From the NCBI RefSeq assembly GCF_006337165.1, contig NZ_CP040896.1, forward strand, positions 806,001 through 870,000: a stretch of DNA of 64,000 bases. Reading direction: 5' to 3'. The translations under genes and the position numbers were made by a program. How positions within the stretch are numbered: the first letter of the stretch is position 1; each line of letters begins with the position of its first letter. This DNA comes from Hymenobacter jejuensis. GTDB lineage: Bacteria; Bacteroidota; Bacteroidia; Cytophagales; Hymenobacteraceae. Positions 56,426 to 64,000 of this stretch are shown here, in pieces. The notes beneath the pieces are model-generated. The model was given only the letters and a program-made list of their open reading frames with translations, made no database searches and was not told where the DNA came from.

Positions 56426-59400
56426 CAGGTAACGGATCAAACGTCTGGCAACGGACTTCCTGGTGCCACCGTCATTCTGAAAGGCACCAACCAAGGTGTA
56501 TCAACCAATGCCGATGGCACCTTCACACTGAGCGTACCGGCCACCGGGGGCACACTGGTTATTAGCTCCGTAGGCTATTTGGCCACCGAGCGCCCCATCG
56601 GCAACGACTCTAAAATTAACATCCGGCTGACTGAAGACACCAAGCAGCTGAGCGAAGTCGTCGTAACAGCGTTTGGAGTTGAGCAACAACGCAAATCGCT
56701 GGGCTATTCGGTCTCGGAGATCAAAAACGAGGAATTGACGCAGGCACGTCAGACCAACGTAGTAAGCTCGTTGGCGGGTAAAGTAGCCGGCGTACGCGTA
56801 CAAGGCGCTAACGGCATGGTGGGCTCTTCGGCCAACATCTTCATTCGTGGCCAGACGACATTCACGGGCAGCAACCAGCCTTTGTTTGTAGTAGACGGTA
56901 TTCCGATTGACAACGGCGGCGGTGGCAACTCACTCCAGGCTGGCGTTTCTAACTCCAACCGTGCCATCGACATCAACCAAGACGATATCGAATCGGTGTC
57001 TATCTTGAAAGGCCCCGCTGCTGCCGTTCTGTATGGTTCGCGTGCTGCTGCTGGTGCAGTGGTTATCACGACCAAGAAAGGCGCCGCACAAGGCTCTAAG
57101 AAACAGACAGTTACCTTTCTGTCGAATTACAACATTGTAAAAGTAGGTCGCCTGCCCGATTACCAGAATACCTATGGACAGGGCAGCCGGGGCGTTTTCA
57201 ACCCGCTTAGCAACCTCTCATGGGGACCCGCAGTAACCGGTCAAACCGTTACGAACTTCCGCGGCGAGCAGGAGCAGTTGAGCATCAACCCAGACAACGT
57301 AAAGGATCTGTTTAAGACGGGCTCTAACTTCCAGAACAACGTTTCGCTTTCTGGTGCTACTGAGCGCACGCGCTACTACGCTTCTTACGGCAACTTGCAC
57401 GAAGTAGGCATCCTGGACAACAACGACCTGAAGCGTAACACGGTCACTTTCAACGGCAGCGCTAACCTGACCAAGAAACTACGGACCGGCATCAGCGCAA
57501 TTTTCACTAACAACGTTTCGTCGCGGACGCAGCAGGGCAACCAGTTGGCTAACCCATTCTTCCGCACGTGGTTTCTGCCCCGCTCTTACGACATCAACCG
57601 CTACCCTTTCGAGCTGCCTAACGGTGGCCAACAGGTACCCGGCGACGTAACGGCTACCAACGGCCGCCTGTCGTCCAACAACACGTGGTACAGCACCGAT
57701 GACAACCCCTTGTGGACCATCAAAAACAACCGCTACCACGACGAACTAAACCGCATCGTGGGCAACGTGAGCGTGGGGTACGATTTCACGGATTGGCTTT
57801 CGCTTGACTACAAACTGGGTACGGATACTTATTCCCAAACCTTCAAGCGCATCAACGCACGTGATAGCAAAGGCGGCTCTGCCGTGGGTGGCGTGGGTGC
57901 CATCGAAGACGAAAGCTACACGCGTCGTGAGCTTAGCTCGTACTTGTTGCTGAATGCCCACCACGACATCAACGAGAACTTCGGGGTTCGGGTGCTCTTG
58001 GGCAACGAGATCAACCAGCGCCGCACCACCGACATCGGCGTCGTAGGCAACAACATTCAGGTTCGCGGCTACGACAACATCCGCAACACCCTGAACTACA
58101 CTCCTTACGGCACCCAGACGCAGCGCCGCCTGATTGGAGTGTTTGGCGAAGCAGGTTTTGACTACCGCAAAATCGCGTTCCTGACTCTGCGTGGTCGCAA
58201 CGACTGGTCTTCTACTTTCAGCAAGGAAAACCGGTCCTACTTCTACCCAGGCGCTTCGGCCAGCATTATCTTCACCGAGCTTATTCCTTCGTTGAAGGAC
58301 AACGCGATTTTCTCGTCGGGTACCATCCGGGGTGCCGCCGCCAAAGTAGGTCGTGAAGCTGATACTTACCTCACCGATTCTTACTTCACGGCTACGGGTC
58401 CTTCCGACGGCTTCGGTCCGGCTGTAAGCTACCCTTTCCGCGGTTTGTCGGGTCAGACGTATGATGATGCAGCCGGCAACTCCACTTTAGGACCAGAGTT
58501 CACGACAAGCTATGAAGCTGGTATTGACCTGAGCTTCTTTAAGGGCCGCTTGGGCTTGGAGGCAACGGCCTACAACCAAGTAAGTACCGACATCATCTTT
58601 GCGGTACCGGTTGCTGCTGCTTCGGGCTTCACAAACCAGTATCAGAACATCGGCAAATCAGAAGCCAAAGGCATCGAAGTGTTGCTGACCTCCACGCCCA
58701 TTAAGGTTGGTGGCTTCACCTACAGCAACTCCATCAACTGGACGCACATCGAAACCAAAGTCAAATCGCTGGCTCCTGGTGTAGAGCAAATCACCTTGGG
58801 TGGTTTCGTTACGCCCAGCACGCGTCTGATTGCAGGCCAGCCTTACGGCGTTATTTTCGGTAGCGTATTCCAACACGCTCCCAACGGCGAACTGTTGCTC
58901 AGCGCTACGGGCCGCCCAACGCCTCAGCTTGACAACCAAGTAGTGGGTAACCCTAACCCGCAGTGGACGGGTGGCTTCACCAACACATTCTCTTGGAAAG
59001 GCCTGAGCCTCAATACGTTAATCGACGTGCGTTACGGCGGCGATATTTATGGCCGTAACATCACCGATTTGCGTCGCTCGGGCGCAGCCAAAGAAACGCA
59101 GGAGCGCGGCCGCACTTACATCCACAAAGGTGTAGTGGCCAACAGCGACGGCACCTATTCGCCTAACACCACCCAGATCACTGCCGAAGACTACTTCACG
59201 GATCTGTACGGTTCGGGCGTAGCCGAATTCATCATCTTCGATGCTTCTTGGATTCGTCTGCGCGAGGTTGCCCTCACGTACTCATTGCCCAAGTCATTGA
59301 CGGACAAGACTTTCCTTGGCACGGTAGAACTAGGCCTTAATGCCCGCAATGTGTTCTTGTACGCCCCCAACGTGCCGCACATCGACCCTGAGGTAAACGC

Positions 59401-59488
59401 CCAAGGCGTGAGCAACTCGCAAGGCTTAGAATTCAACGCGTTGCCACAAGCCCGTACTTTCGGCGGCTCCATCCGGCTTACCTTCTAA
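56342..59488 (+). CDS. SusC/RagA family TonB-linked outer membrane protein, copy 2
   Basis: The 1048-residue barrel has the same signal peptide as copy 1 (codons 1-28 identical in DNA), the regulatory beta domain (VTDQTSGNGLPGATVILKGT), the TonB-box region (QLSEVVVTAFGVEQQRKSLG), the plug (VSSLAGKVAGVRVQGANGMV, NIFIRGQTTFTGSNQPLFVV) and VLYGSRAAAGAVVITTKKGA. After the plug it diverges strongly from copy 1, and the barrel ends PQARTFGGSIRLTF. The AFGVEQQRKSLGYS phrase marks a different SusC subgroup (RagA-like). It is followed 20 bp later by its own SusD-type gene. Ligand unknown. Confidence 0.97.
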   Translation: MRKLLLMVLLFSLALLQQAVAQNRSISGQVTDQTSGNGLPGATVILKGTNQGVSTNADGTFTLSVPATGGTLVISSVGYLATERPIGNDSKINIRLTEDTKQLSEVVVTAFGVEQQRKSLGYSVSEIKNEELTQARQTNVVSSLAGKVAGVRVQGANGMVGSSANIFIRGQTTFTGSNQPLFVVDGIPIDNGGGGNSLQAGVSNSNRAIDINQDDIESVSILKGPAAAVLYGSRAAAGAVVITTKKGAAQGSKKQTVTFLSNYNIVKVGRLPDYQNTYGQGSRGVFNPLSNLSWGPAVTGQTVTNFRGEQEQLSINPDNVKDLFKTGSNFQNNVSLSGATERTRYYASYGNLHEVGILDNNDLKRNTVTFNGSANLTKKLRTGISAIFTNNVSSRTQQGNQLANPFFRTWFLPRSYDINRYPFELPNGGQQVPGDVTATNGRLSSNNTWYSTDDNPLWTIKNNRYHDELNRIVGNVSVGYDFTDWLSLDYKLGTDTYSQTFKRINARDSKGGSAVGGVGAIEDESYTRRELSSYLLLNAHHDINENFGVRVLLGNEINQRRTTDIGVVGNNIQVRGYDNIRNTLNYTPYGTQTQRRLIGVFGEAGFDYRKIAFLTLRGRNDWSSTFSKENRSYFYPGASASIIFTELIPSLKDNAIFSSGTIRGAAAKVGREADTYLTDSYFTATGPSDGFGPAVSYPFRGLSGQTYDDAAGNSTLGPEFTTSYEAGIDLSFFKGRLGLEATAYNQVSTDIIFAVPVAAASGFTNQYQNIGKSEAKGIEVLLTSTPIKVGGFTYSNSINWTHIETKVKSLAPGVEQITLGGFVTPSTRLIAGQPYGVIFGSVFQHAPNGELLLSATGRPTPQLDNQVVGNPNPQWTGGFTNTFSWKGLSLNTLIDVRYGGDIYGRNITDLRRSGAAKETQERGRTYIHKGVVANSDGTYSPNTTQITAEDYFTDLYGSGVAEFIIFDASWIRLREVALTYSLPKSLTDKTFLGTVELGLNARNVFLYAPNVPHIDPEVNAQGVSNSQGLEFNALPQARTFGGSIRLTF

Positions 59489-59508
59489 CGGCATCTTATC
59501 TCAACAAC

Positions 59509-60984
59509 ATGCAATTTCTTCGCTTTACTAAATATATCGCGCTATCGGCTGCTTTGGGCTTTCTTAGCTCATGCAATGATTTCCTCGATGTCAATGCGAG
59601 TCCGAATGCCGTTCTCGTAGCTCCCGCAAGCAATGTCTTGGTTTCGGCCCAAACGCAAATGGGTTTTCTGATGGGATCGGACATTCACCGCTACACTTCC
59701 CTGTTCGTTCAGCAGAACGCTGGGCAAGGTGGCGCCTCTGTCCAAACCGTTAACTACGACACGTACAACATCTCGGCTACGGACGTTAACAACCTGTGGC
59801 GCTCCAACATTTACGGGGGCGCCTTGGCCGACATGCAGAAGCTCAACGAGCAAACCACTGGCACCAGCCCCGCTTACTCGGGCATTGCCAAGCTCATGCA
59901 GGCTTATACTTTCTCCGTCACGACGGATGCTTTTGGCGACATTCCTTTCACAGACGCCCTGAAGTTTGGGGAAAACGTGAAGCCGGTCTACGATAAGTCG
60001 GCTGACGTGTACACCAAGCTCATCCCGCTCATCGACGATGGCATCGCTGATTTGGACAAAGCTTCGGCGCTCACGCCAACCACCGACGATTTGATTTATG
60101 GGGGTGCTTTGGCCAAATGGAAGAAGTTTGGCAACACGCTGAAGCTGCGCCTGTACCTGCACTACTCCAATAAGCTGAGTGCTACGGTCAATCCGGGCTT
60201 TGCTACGTTGCTAGCCAAGGGGCCGGCCACGTTCATGCAGGACAACACGGACAACTTCCAACTCACTTTTGACGCCGTAGCGGGCAAGACCAATCCGATC
60301 AACCAGTTTGAAACGAGCCGTCTGAACAACTTCTTCCCCAGCGCTACGCTGGTGGAGTTGATGAATGCCAAAACCGACCCACGCCGGCCTTCTTATTTCA
60401 CGGTCTATACGGCTACCGATGGTTCGTTTACGGGGTATCGCGGGGTAGCGAACGGCACAGGCGTGAACCTGTCGACTAACTTTTCGCGCATCAATACTTT
60501 CCTACGCGGCGCCCGGACCGGCACCGGTGTACAGGACTACACCGGGGATGCCCCGATCCGGATGCTCACGTTTGCCGAATACAACTTCATTCTGGCCGAG
60601 TATTACCTGCGCACCGGCGACGTAGTCAATGCCCAAGCCAAGCTCAACGCTGGCGTTACGGCCTCCATGCAAATGGCAGGGGTAGCCGCTACCGATATCA
60701 CGGCTTATTTGGGTAAGCTGACACCGCTGACGGCATTGTCGGCTCAGTCGCTTCGCACGATCATCGAAGAGAAGTACGTGGCCAACTACGGCGTGGCAGT
60801 AGAGCCTTGGTCGGACTGGCGCCGCACGGGCTACCCAGCCCTGACGCCTGTTTCCAACGGGGTGCTGAAGCAGATCCCACGCATTCTGCCCTACTCCGAC
60901 TTGGAGCGCGTGGCCAACCGGGAAAACACGCCCGCCCGCACAGACCTGACGACCGCTTCCGTTTTCTGGGATCCAGGCCTCTAG
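59509..60984 (+). CDS. SusD-like outer membrane lipoprotein (SusD_2 type), copy 2
   Basis: The 491-residue lipoprotein differs from the copy 1 partner and fits the SusD-like_2 group. The lipobox LSSC puts the acylated cysteine at residue 22, then NDFLDVNASPNAVLVAPASN follows. Hallmarks are LMQAYTFSVTTDAFGDIPFT, GALAKWKKFGNTLKLRLYLH, LTFAEYNFILAEYYLRTGDV and EKYVANYGVAVEPWSDWRRT. It forms the ligand-binding lid of the second SusC. The two loci therefore carry different SusD subfamilies, so they were not produced by a simple duplication of the whole operon. Confidence 0.93.
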   Translation: MQFLRFTKYIALSAALGFLSSCNDFLDVNASPNAVLVAPASNVLVSAQTQMGFLMGSDIHRYTSLFVQQNAGQGGASVQTVNYDTYNISATDVNNLWRSNIYGGALADMQKLNEQTTGTSPAYSGIAKLMQAYTFSVTTDAFGDIPFTDALKFGENVKPVYDKSADVYTKLIPLIDDGIADLDKASALTPTTDDLIYGGALAKWKKFGNTLKLRLYLHYSNKLSATVNPGFATLLAKGPATFMQDNTDNFQLTFDAVAGKTNPINQFETSRLNNFFPSATLVELMNAKTDPRRPSYFTVYTATDGSFTGYRGVANGTGVNLSTNFSRINTFLRGARTGTGVQDYTGDAPIRMLTFAEYNFILAEYYLRTGDVVNAQAKLNAGVTASMQMAGVAATDITAYLGKLTPLTALSAQSLRTIIEEKYVANYGVAVEPWSDWRRTGYPALTPVSNGVLKQIPRILPYSDLERVANRENTPARTDLTTASVFWDPGL

Positions 60985-60989
60985 CAGTA

Positions 60990-61021
60990 AGCCGTGCGTG
61001 GGCAAGTAGCGCGCACGGTTG
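60990..61021 (+). promoter_or_regulatory. Hairpin between the second susD-like gene and its downstream lipoprotein
   Basis: AGCCGTGCG (60990-60998) pairs with CGCACGGTT (61012-61020). There is no T run. It may lower expression of the last gene. Confidence 0.35.
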
Positions 61022-61063
61022 GCTTTGCTTGCTTTCCCTTGACTATTTTCAACTTGATTTCAC

Positions 61064-61531
61064 ATGAAAAAATACGTTCATACCTTTTTCTTGCTTCTAG
61101 TAACTGCCTTGTTTTTAGGCAGTTGCAAGAAGGATGGCGTTTTGGATGACATGATCATCCCGAAGACTAGCATTACATTCGATGACAACATCGAGAAAAT
61201 CACCGGTGACTATAAAAAAGACGCCACTTTAACGCTCAAAATCAGCGGTTTGGCTACGGCTACTGGCGTGCAGGTTACCAGCACGTACTCGCCTTCTAAG
61301 TCGAAAGATTTGGGTACGCTGACCGTTTCTAACGGGACCGCAACCTTGAGTGTGCCGGCCAGCGCATTGCGTAACACCGCCGATGGCGCCATAGTAGGCG
61401 CGCCTTCTACCGGCGCTGCGGGCACCGGTACCGGCAGCCGTGCCAACAACTCCTATCCGTTGTTTGTGAAAGCGGTGCTGCCTGATGGCACCACTGAGCA
61501 ACGCGTATTTACGGCCGTGCTCACGCAGTAA
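61064..61531 (+). CDS. Lipoprotein, third gene of the second SusC/D locus
   Basis: The 155-residue protein has a lipoprotein signal with LGSC at about residue 21 and a mature domain of beta strands: TLTLKISGLATATGVQVTST, LGTLTVSNGTATLSVPASAL and YPLFVKAVLPDGTTEQRVFT. This looks like a single immunoglobulin-like domain, similar in location to SusE/SusF surface glycan-binding proteins but much shorter. Its position, 79 bp after the SusD-like gene on the same strand, suggests a surface accessory to the pair. The family is not recognised. A strong terminator follows. Confidence 0.75.
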   Translation: MKKYVHTFFLLLVTALFLGSCKKDGVLDDMIIPKTSITFDDNIEKITGDYKKDATLTLKISGLATATGVQVTSTYSPSKSKDLGTLTVSNGTATLSVPASALRNTADGAIVGAPSTGAAGTGTGSRANNSYPLFVKAVLPDGTTEQRVFTAVLTQ

Positions 61532-61541
61532 CCGCCCTGCG

Positions 61542-61593
61542 CACCGCCAACAAAAAACCCCGACCACTTGGTTGGGGTTTTTTGTTGGCGGTG
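61542..61593 (+). terminator. Terminator of the second susCD operon
   Basis: Twenty-base arms (61542-61561 and 61574-61593) are perfectly complementary and contain AAAAAACCCC / GGGGTTTTTT. Confidence 0.93.
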
Positions 61594-61609
61594 GCAGTTG
61601 GTCGCTCCT

Positions 61610-61617
61610 TACCTTTG
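61610..61617 (+). promoter_or_regulatory. -7 element of the NTF2-like gene
   Basis: A perfect TACCTTTG lies 57 bases before the ATG. TTG occurs 22 bp upstream (61585-61587), slightly further than usual. Confidence 0.42.
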
Positions 61618-61674
61618 ACGGGCCTGGTGATTTACATTACCTTCCGGTTTTCAGCCCTTGCTTTCTCCGTTGCA

Positions 61675-62169
61675 ATGATCAAAAACTACTCTGCTCTTCT
61701 CTTACTCATTGCTGTGCTGTGTAGCCTTAGCCACCTGAGCTACGGCCAGATTTCCAAGCAAAAGCACTTGGAGCTACTTAAGGCGCGCAGTGAAACTTGG
61801 AACAAGGCCTTCAACAGCCGCGACACCACGGCGCTGGCGGGGTTGTTTTCGGCCCAGGTTACGCTCTCCAACGCCAACGGCAGCCGCGTGGGTGCGGCCG
61901 AAAACATGCGCAACTTCCAGGCTCTCTTCCGGCTGCGCCCCGACATCGCCTGGATGAACCGCACGCAGTTCACCGAAATCGACGATCAATGGCAGGTTGC
62001 CTACGAAACTGGCGAATGGAACGAGTCGTGGACCAACACGCAGGACCAGTCCAAAACTCGCATCACCGGCAAGTACTGGCTGATGTGGAAATACGAAAAC
62101 AACCGCTGGGCTATTCTGTCCGGCATCTTTACCCCGCTTACTTGCGGCGGCGGCCATTGCAAAGAATAG
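61675..62169 (+). CDS. Secreted NTF2-like (SnoaL/DUF4440) protein
   Basis: Beginning at ATG 61675, the 164-residue protein has a signal peptide (residues 1-24, ending LSYGQ) and a cone-shaped NTF2-like fold: LKARSETWNKAFNSRDTTAL, AGLFSAQVTLSNANGSRVGA, QWQVAYETGEWNESWTN and ITGKYWLMWKYENNRWAILS. DUF4440/SnoaL proteins include isomerases and binding proteins; the pocket here is undefined. A near C-terminal CGGGHC could bind metal. The stop codon TAG abuts a palindrome copy. An upstream start at 61582 was rejected because it precedes the promoter. Confidence 0.87.
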   Translation: MIKNYSALLLLIAVLCSLSHLSYGQISKQKHLELLKARSETWNKAFNSRDTTALAGLFSAQVTLSNANGSRVGAAENMRNFQALFRLRPDIAWMNRTQFTEIDDQWQVAYETGEWNESWTNTQDQSKTRITGKYWLMWKYENNRWAILSGIFTPLTCGGGHCKE

Positions 62170-62184
62170 ATAATCAAGTACTTA
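62169..62184. repeat. Partial palindromic repeat after the NTF2-like gene
   Basis: GATAATCAAGTACTTA resembles the right half of the consensus and overlaps the last base of the stop codon. Confidence 0.4.
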
Positions 62185-62217
62185 CCTAACCTCATTTTCT
62201 CACCAACTTCTTTTCCC

Positions 62218-62439
62218 ATGCCAACCAAAATCACCGTCCTCAGCAACGGCTCTCTGCGCGTAGAGGGCGAATTCGAAATCGTGGATGCCCAAGGCCAGAA
62301 CTACGGCCTGGCCGGCCGCGAGCGCGTGAGCATCTGCCGCTGCGGCTTGTCGGCCAACAAGCCCTTCTGCGACGGCTCGCACAAAGGCCATTTCGAACAC
62401 GATGCCAAAGCTTTCGACCTGCCTGCCCCTAAGGTGTAG
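62218..62439 (+). CDS. CDGSH-type iron-sulfur protein
   Basis: The 73-residue protein contains one CDGSH finger: ICRCGLSANKPFCDGSH, in which Cys40, Cys42, Cys51 and His55 bind a [2Fe-2S] cluster. This is the single-domain bacterial form. A short N-terminal segment (TVLSNGSLRVEGEFEIVD) adds strands as in the MitoNEET-like fold. Roles in redox or cluster transfer have been shown for relatives; none can be assigned here. It follows the NTF2-like gene by 48 bp and ends in a terminator shared with the acyl-CoA-binding gene. Confidence 0.93.
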   Translation: MPTKITVLSNGSLRVEGEFEIVDAQGQNYGLAGRERVSICRCGLSANKPFCDGSHKGHFEHDAKAFDLPAPKV

Positions 62440-62465
62440 TAGGATAGGTACTTACCATTTTACCC

Positions 62466-62505
62466 AACACAAAGGGCTCGTGCTTTCGCACGAGCCCTTT
62501 GTGTT
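62466..62505. terminator. Bidirectional terminator between CDGSH and acyl-CoA-binding genes
   Basis: Perfect 18-base arms (62466-62483 and 62488-62505) with loop TTTC contain AACACAAAGGG and CCCTTTGTGTT. The T runs are short. Confidence 0.88.
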
Positions 62506-62512
62506 AACTACT

Positions 62513-62532
62513 TTATTATCAGATACTTATAC
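62513..62532. repeat. Partial palindromic repeat at the acyl-CoA-binding gene end
   Basis: TTATTATCAGATACTTATAC matches the right half (TATCAATTACTTATAC) with two changes and overlaps the minus-strand stop of the gene. Confidence 0.4.
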
Positions 62533-62781
62533 AAAAAGCGAGTTTACAAGCTCCACGTACTCCTGGCGGGCGGCGTCCTTGCTTTTGCCGTTGAGGCTGG
62601 ACCAAGCATCGTATTTGGCGATGCCCTTGAAATCGAAGCCGCCGGGGCGGTCGCCTTGCACGTCGCCTTCGGTGGCTTGCTTGTAGAGCGCATAAAGTTG
62701 CAAAAGCACCGTGTTGGAGGGCTTGGTGGGGAGTTGTTGGGCGCGCTGGGCGGCGGCTTCAAATTCTTCGTGCGTTGCCAT
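62527..62781 (-). CDS. Acyl-CoA-binding protein
   Basis: The 84-residue, four-helix protein binds medium- and long-chain acyl-CoA in the cytoplasm. The signature is complete: FEAAAQRAQQLPTKPSNTVL, LQLYALYKQATEGDVQGDRP, GGFDFKGIAKYDAWSSLNGK and DAARQEYVELVNSLF. The tyrosine and lysine of LYALYKQATEGD and the KYDAWSSL motif contact the ligand. Length matches the canonical family. The gene diverges from the amidohydrolase gene. Confidence 0.95.
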   Translation of the reverse strand: MATHEEFEAAAQRAQQLPTKPSNTVLLQLYALYKQATEGDVQGDRPGGFDFKGIAKYDAWSSLNGKSKDAARQEYVELVNSLFV

Positions 62782-62836
62782 GGCAAGATTAGGTTGGAGG
62801 AAAAGAATGGACTAGTATAGGGTCGAGCAAGTTAGG

Positions 62837-62852
62837 TAATCTGCCCAGATTA
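62837..62852. promoter_or_regulatory. Palindrome in the divergent acyl-CoA-binding / amidohydrolase intergenic region
   Basis: TAATCTG and CAGATTA are perfectly inverted with a 2-base centre (CC), in the 116-bp space between the two start codons. This is a candidate operator for either gene. Confidence 0.35.
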
Positions 62853-62897
62853 TGCTGCATGCATCCTTTTTCCTACTCTTTCACTTTTCCCGTTCCC

Positions 62898-64000
62898 ATG
62901 CGCCTTTCTACTTCGCTTGTTGCCTTGGCCGGCAGTGCTTGCTTGGGCCTTTCGAGTGCCTACGCCCAGAAAACCTACGTGCAGTGCGGCCGCCTGCTCG
63001 ACATGCGCTCCGACCGGGCGCAGTCGGAGATGACGGTGGTCATCGAAAAAGGCCGCGTGGTAGCCGTACAGCCGGGCTTTCAGGCGGGCGGCGCCAGCGA
63101 CAAGGTTATCGATCTGAAAACCAAGACGGTACTGCCAGGCCTCATCGACTGCCACGTACACGTCGAGTCGCACCCGAGCAAGAGCAGCTTCGTGGAAGGC
63201 TTCATTCTGAACCCCGCCGATATTGCCTACCGAGCTTTGGGCGACGCCCAGAAAACCCTGTTTGCGGGCTTCACGACGGTACGCGATATGGGTGGCTCCG
63301 GCGTTAATGTGTCGTTGCGCAATGCCATCAACCGCGGACAGGCAGTTGGGCCGCGCATTTTCACGGCGGCTACGGCTATTTCGGCCACCGGCGGCCACAT
63401 GGACGGAACCGTGGGGCTTTCGAATGAGCTAATCGACAAGATGCCCGTTTCGCCGGCCACCGGCGTTGCCAACGGCCCCGACCAGTGCCAACAAGCCGTA
63501 CGCGAGCAGTTTAAACGCGGCGCCGATGTCATCAAGATTGCCTCCACGGGCGGCGTGCTCGACCTGTCGAAAGACGGCAGCGGACCGCAGTACAGCGAAG
63601 CAGAGATTCGGGCGGTGGTGCAAACCGCTCACGACCTGGGCCTGCGCGTGGCTTGCCATGCCCACGGCGCCGAGGGCATTAAGCGGGCCATTCGGGCCGG
63701 CGTGAACAGCATCGAGCACGGCACGCTCATGGACGACGAAGGCATGAAGCTGGCCAAGAAAATGGGCACTTACTACGTGCCCACGATTATTGCCGGCAAG
63801 TCGGTGGCCGATTCGGCCAAAATCGCGGGGTACTTTCCGGCGGCAGTTGTGCCGAAAGCGCTGTCGATTGGGCCTATGTTGCAGACGACCTTTGGAAAAG
63901 CCTATAAGGCGGGCGTCAAGATTGCGTTCGGTACGGATTCAGGCGTGTCGCGGCACGGCGTCAACGGGCTCGAATTTCAATACATGGTAGAAGCCGGCAT
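62898..64000 (+). CDS. Amidohydrolase family protein, truncated by the window end
   Basis: ATG at 62898 opens a frame that stays open to the last base (367 complete codons). A signal peptide (residues 1-22, ending SAYAQ) precedes the amidohydrolase TIM barrel. Metal-site residues are visible: His86 and His88 in CHVHVESH, the carboxylated lysine at about 213 (DVIKIASTGG), histidines near 254-256 and 274 (ACHAHG, SIEHGT) and Asp347 in GTDSGVS. The pattern fits secreted imidazolonepropionase- or Xaa-Pro-dipeptidase-type amidohydrolases. The C terminus lies outside the window, so length and specificity are open. Confidence 0.88.
   Translation, partial: MRLSTSLVALAGSACLGLSSAYAQKTYVQCGRLLDMRSDRAQSEMTVVIEKGRVVAVQPGFQAGGASDKVIDLKTKTVLPGLIDCHVHVESHPSKSSFVEGFILNPADIAYRALGDAQKTLFAGFTTVRDMGGSGVNVSLRNAINRGQAVGPRIFTAATAISATGGHMDGTVGLSNELIDKMPVSPATGVANGPDQCQQAVREQFKRGADVIKIASTGGVLDLSKDGSGPQYSEAEIRAVVQTAHDLGLRVACHAHGAEGIKRAIRAGVNSIEHGTLMDDEGMKLAKKMGTYYVPTIIAGKSVADSAKIAGYFPAAVVPKALSIGPMLQTTFGKAYKAGVKIAFGTDSGVSRHGVNGLEFQYMVEAG

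Noticed and set aside
56023..56565. 180-codon frame across the second susC upstream region
   Set aside because: Its second half reads the susC 5' coding sequence in a wrong phase, and its first half is AT-rich intergenic DNA with no homologous frame in the duplicated copy.
62852..63307. 151-codon frame overlapping the amidohydrolase
   Set aside because: The amidohydrolase frame starting at 62898 carries a signal peptide and all metal-site motifs; the other phase is a shadow.

Overview
The window looks like a chromosomal segment of a Bacteroidota bacterium of the order Cytophagales, most likely Hymenobacter or a close relative. The evidence is two SusC/SusD outer-membrane pairs, two proteins ending in a type IX secretion (T9SS) sorting domain, several lipoproteins and DUF-family proteins typical of this group, an absence of obvious Shine-Dalgarno sequences, and repeated use of the Bacteroidota promoter form TTTG - about 19 bp - TAnnTTTG. 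Species is inferred from gene content only. No rRNA, phage, transposase or CRISPR array was seen; there is one tRNA gene. The closing amidohydrolase gene runs off the right edge.

Layout. 0.3-8.5 kb: dnaK, an FAD monooxygenase, a membrane endonuclease/exonuclease/phosphatase-fold protein, a MarC-family membrane protein, hemE with a pentapeptide-repeat protein, and a heptose-7-phosphate kinase. 8.6-13.3 kb, minus strand: a PLP aminotransferase, a glycosyltransferase fused to a sugar-transferase-like membrane half, recR and clpS. 13.4-24.7 kb: secreted or lipid-anchored proteins of unknown role, a MarR-YceI operon with a candidate operator, a dipeptide epimerase, a dicarboxylate/amino-acid symporter, a T9SS substrate and a large GAF-type protein. 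24.7-37.6 kb: two PAP2 phosphatase paralogues either side of tRNA-Leu(CAG), a methyltransferase, an M61 peptidase, a metallo-beta-lactamase-fold hydrolase, a sodium/solute symporter, a TonB-domain protein, an ABC exporter, a divergent ExbD-like protein and a DUF2911 protein.

37.6-42.8 kb is a tightly packed minus-strand operon: secreted PIG-L deacetylase, PAP2 phosphatase, a 48-residue membrane protein and a second sodium/solute symporter. The junctions are TAAATG, 15 bp and a GTGA stop/start overlap. 43-51 kb holds a T9SS substrate, MOSC, DUF547, DUF2461, deoxynucleoside kinase and GNAT genes. 51.2-61.5 kb has two tandem SusC/SusD loci whose upstream regions and first 84 coding bases are duplicated. 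61.6-64 kb: NTF2-like, CDGSH, acyl-CoA-binding and amidohydrolase genes.

Two patterns cut across the window. First, a short AT-rich palindrome (core TAATTGATWATCAATTA) recurs about a dozen times, nearly always at gene ends, and several times at the centre of very long, near-perfect terminator hairpins. Second, several promoters place TAnnTTTG only 4-5 bases before the start codon, implying leaderless messages.
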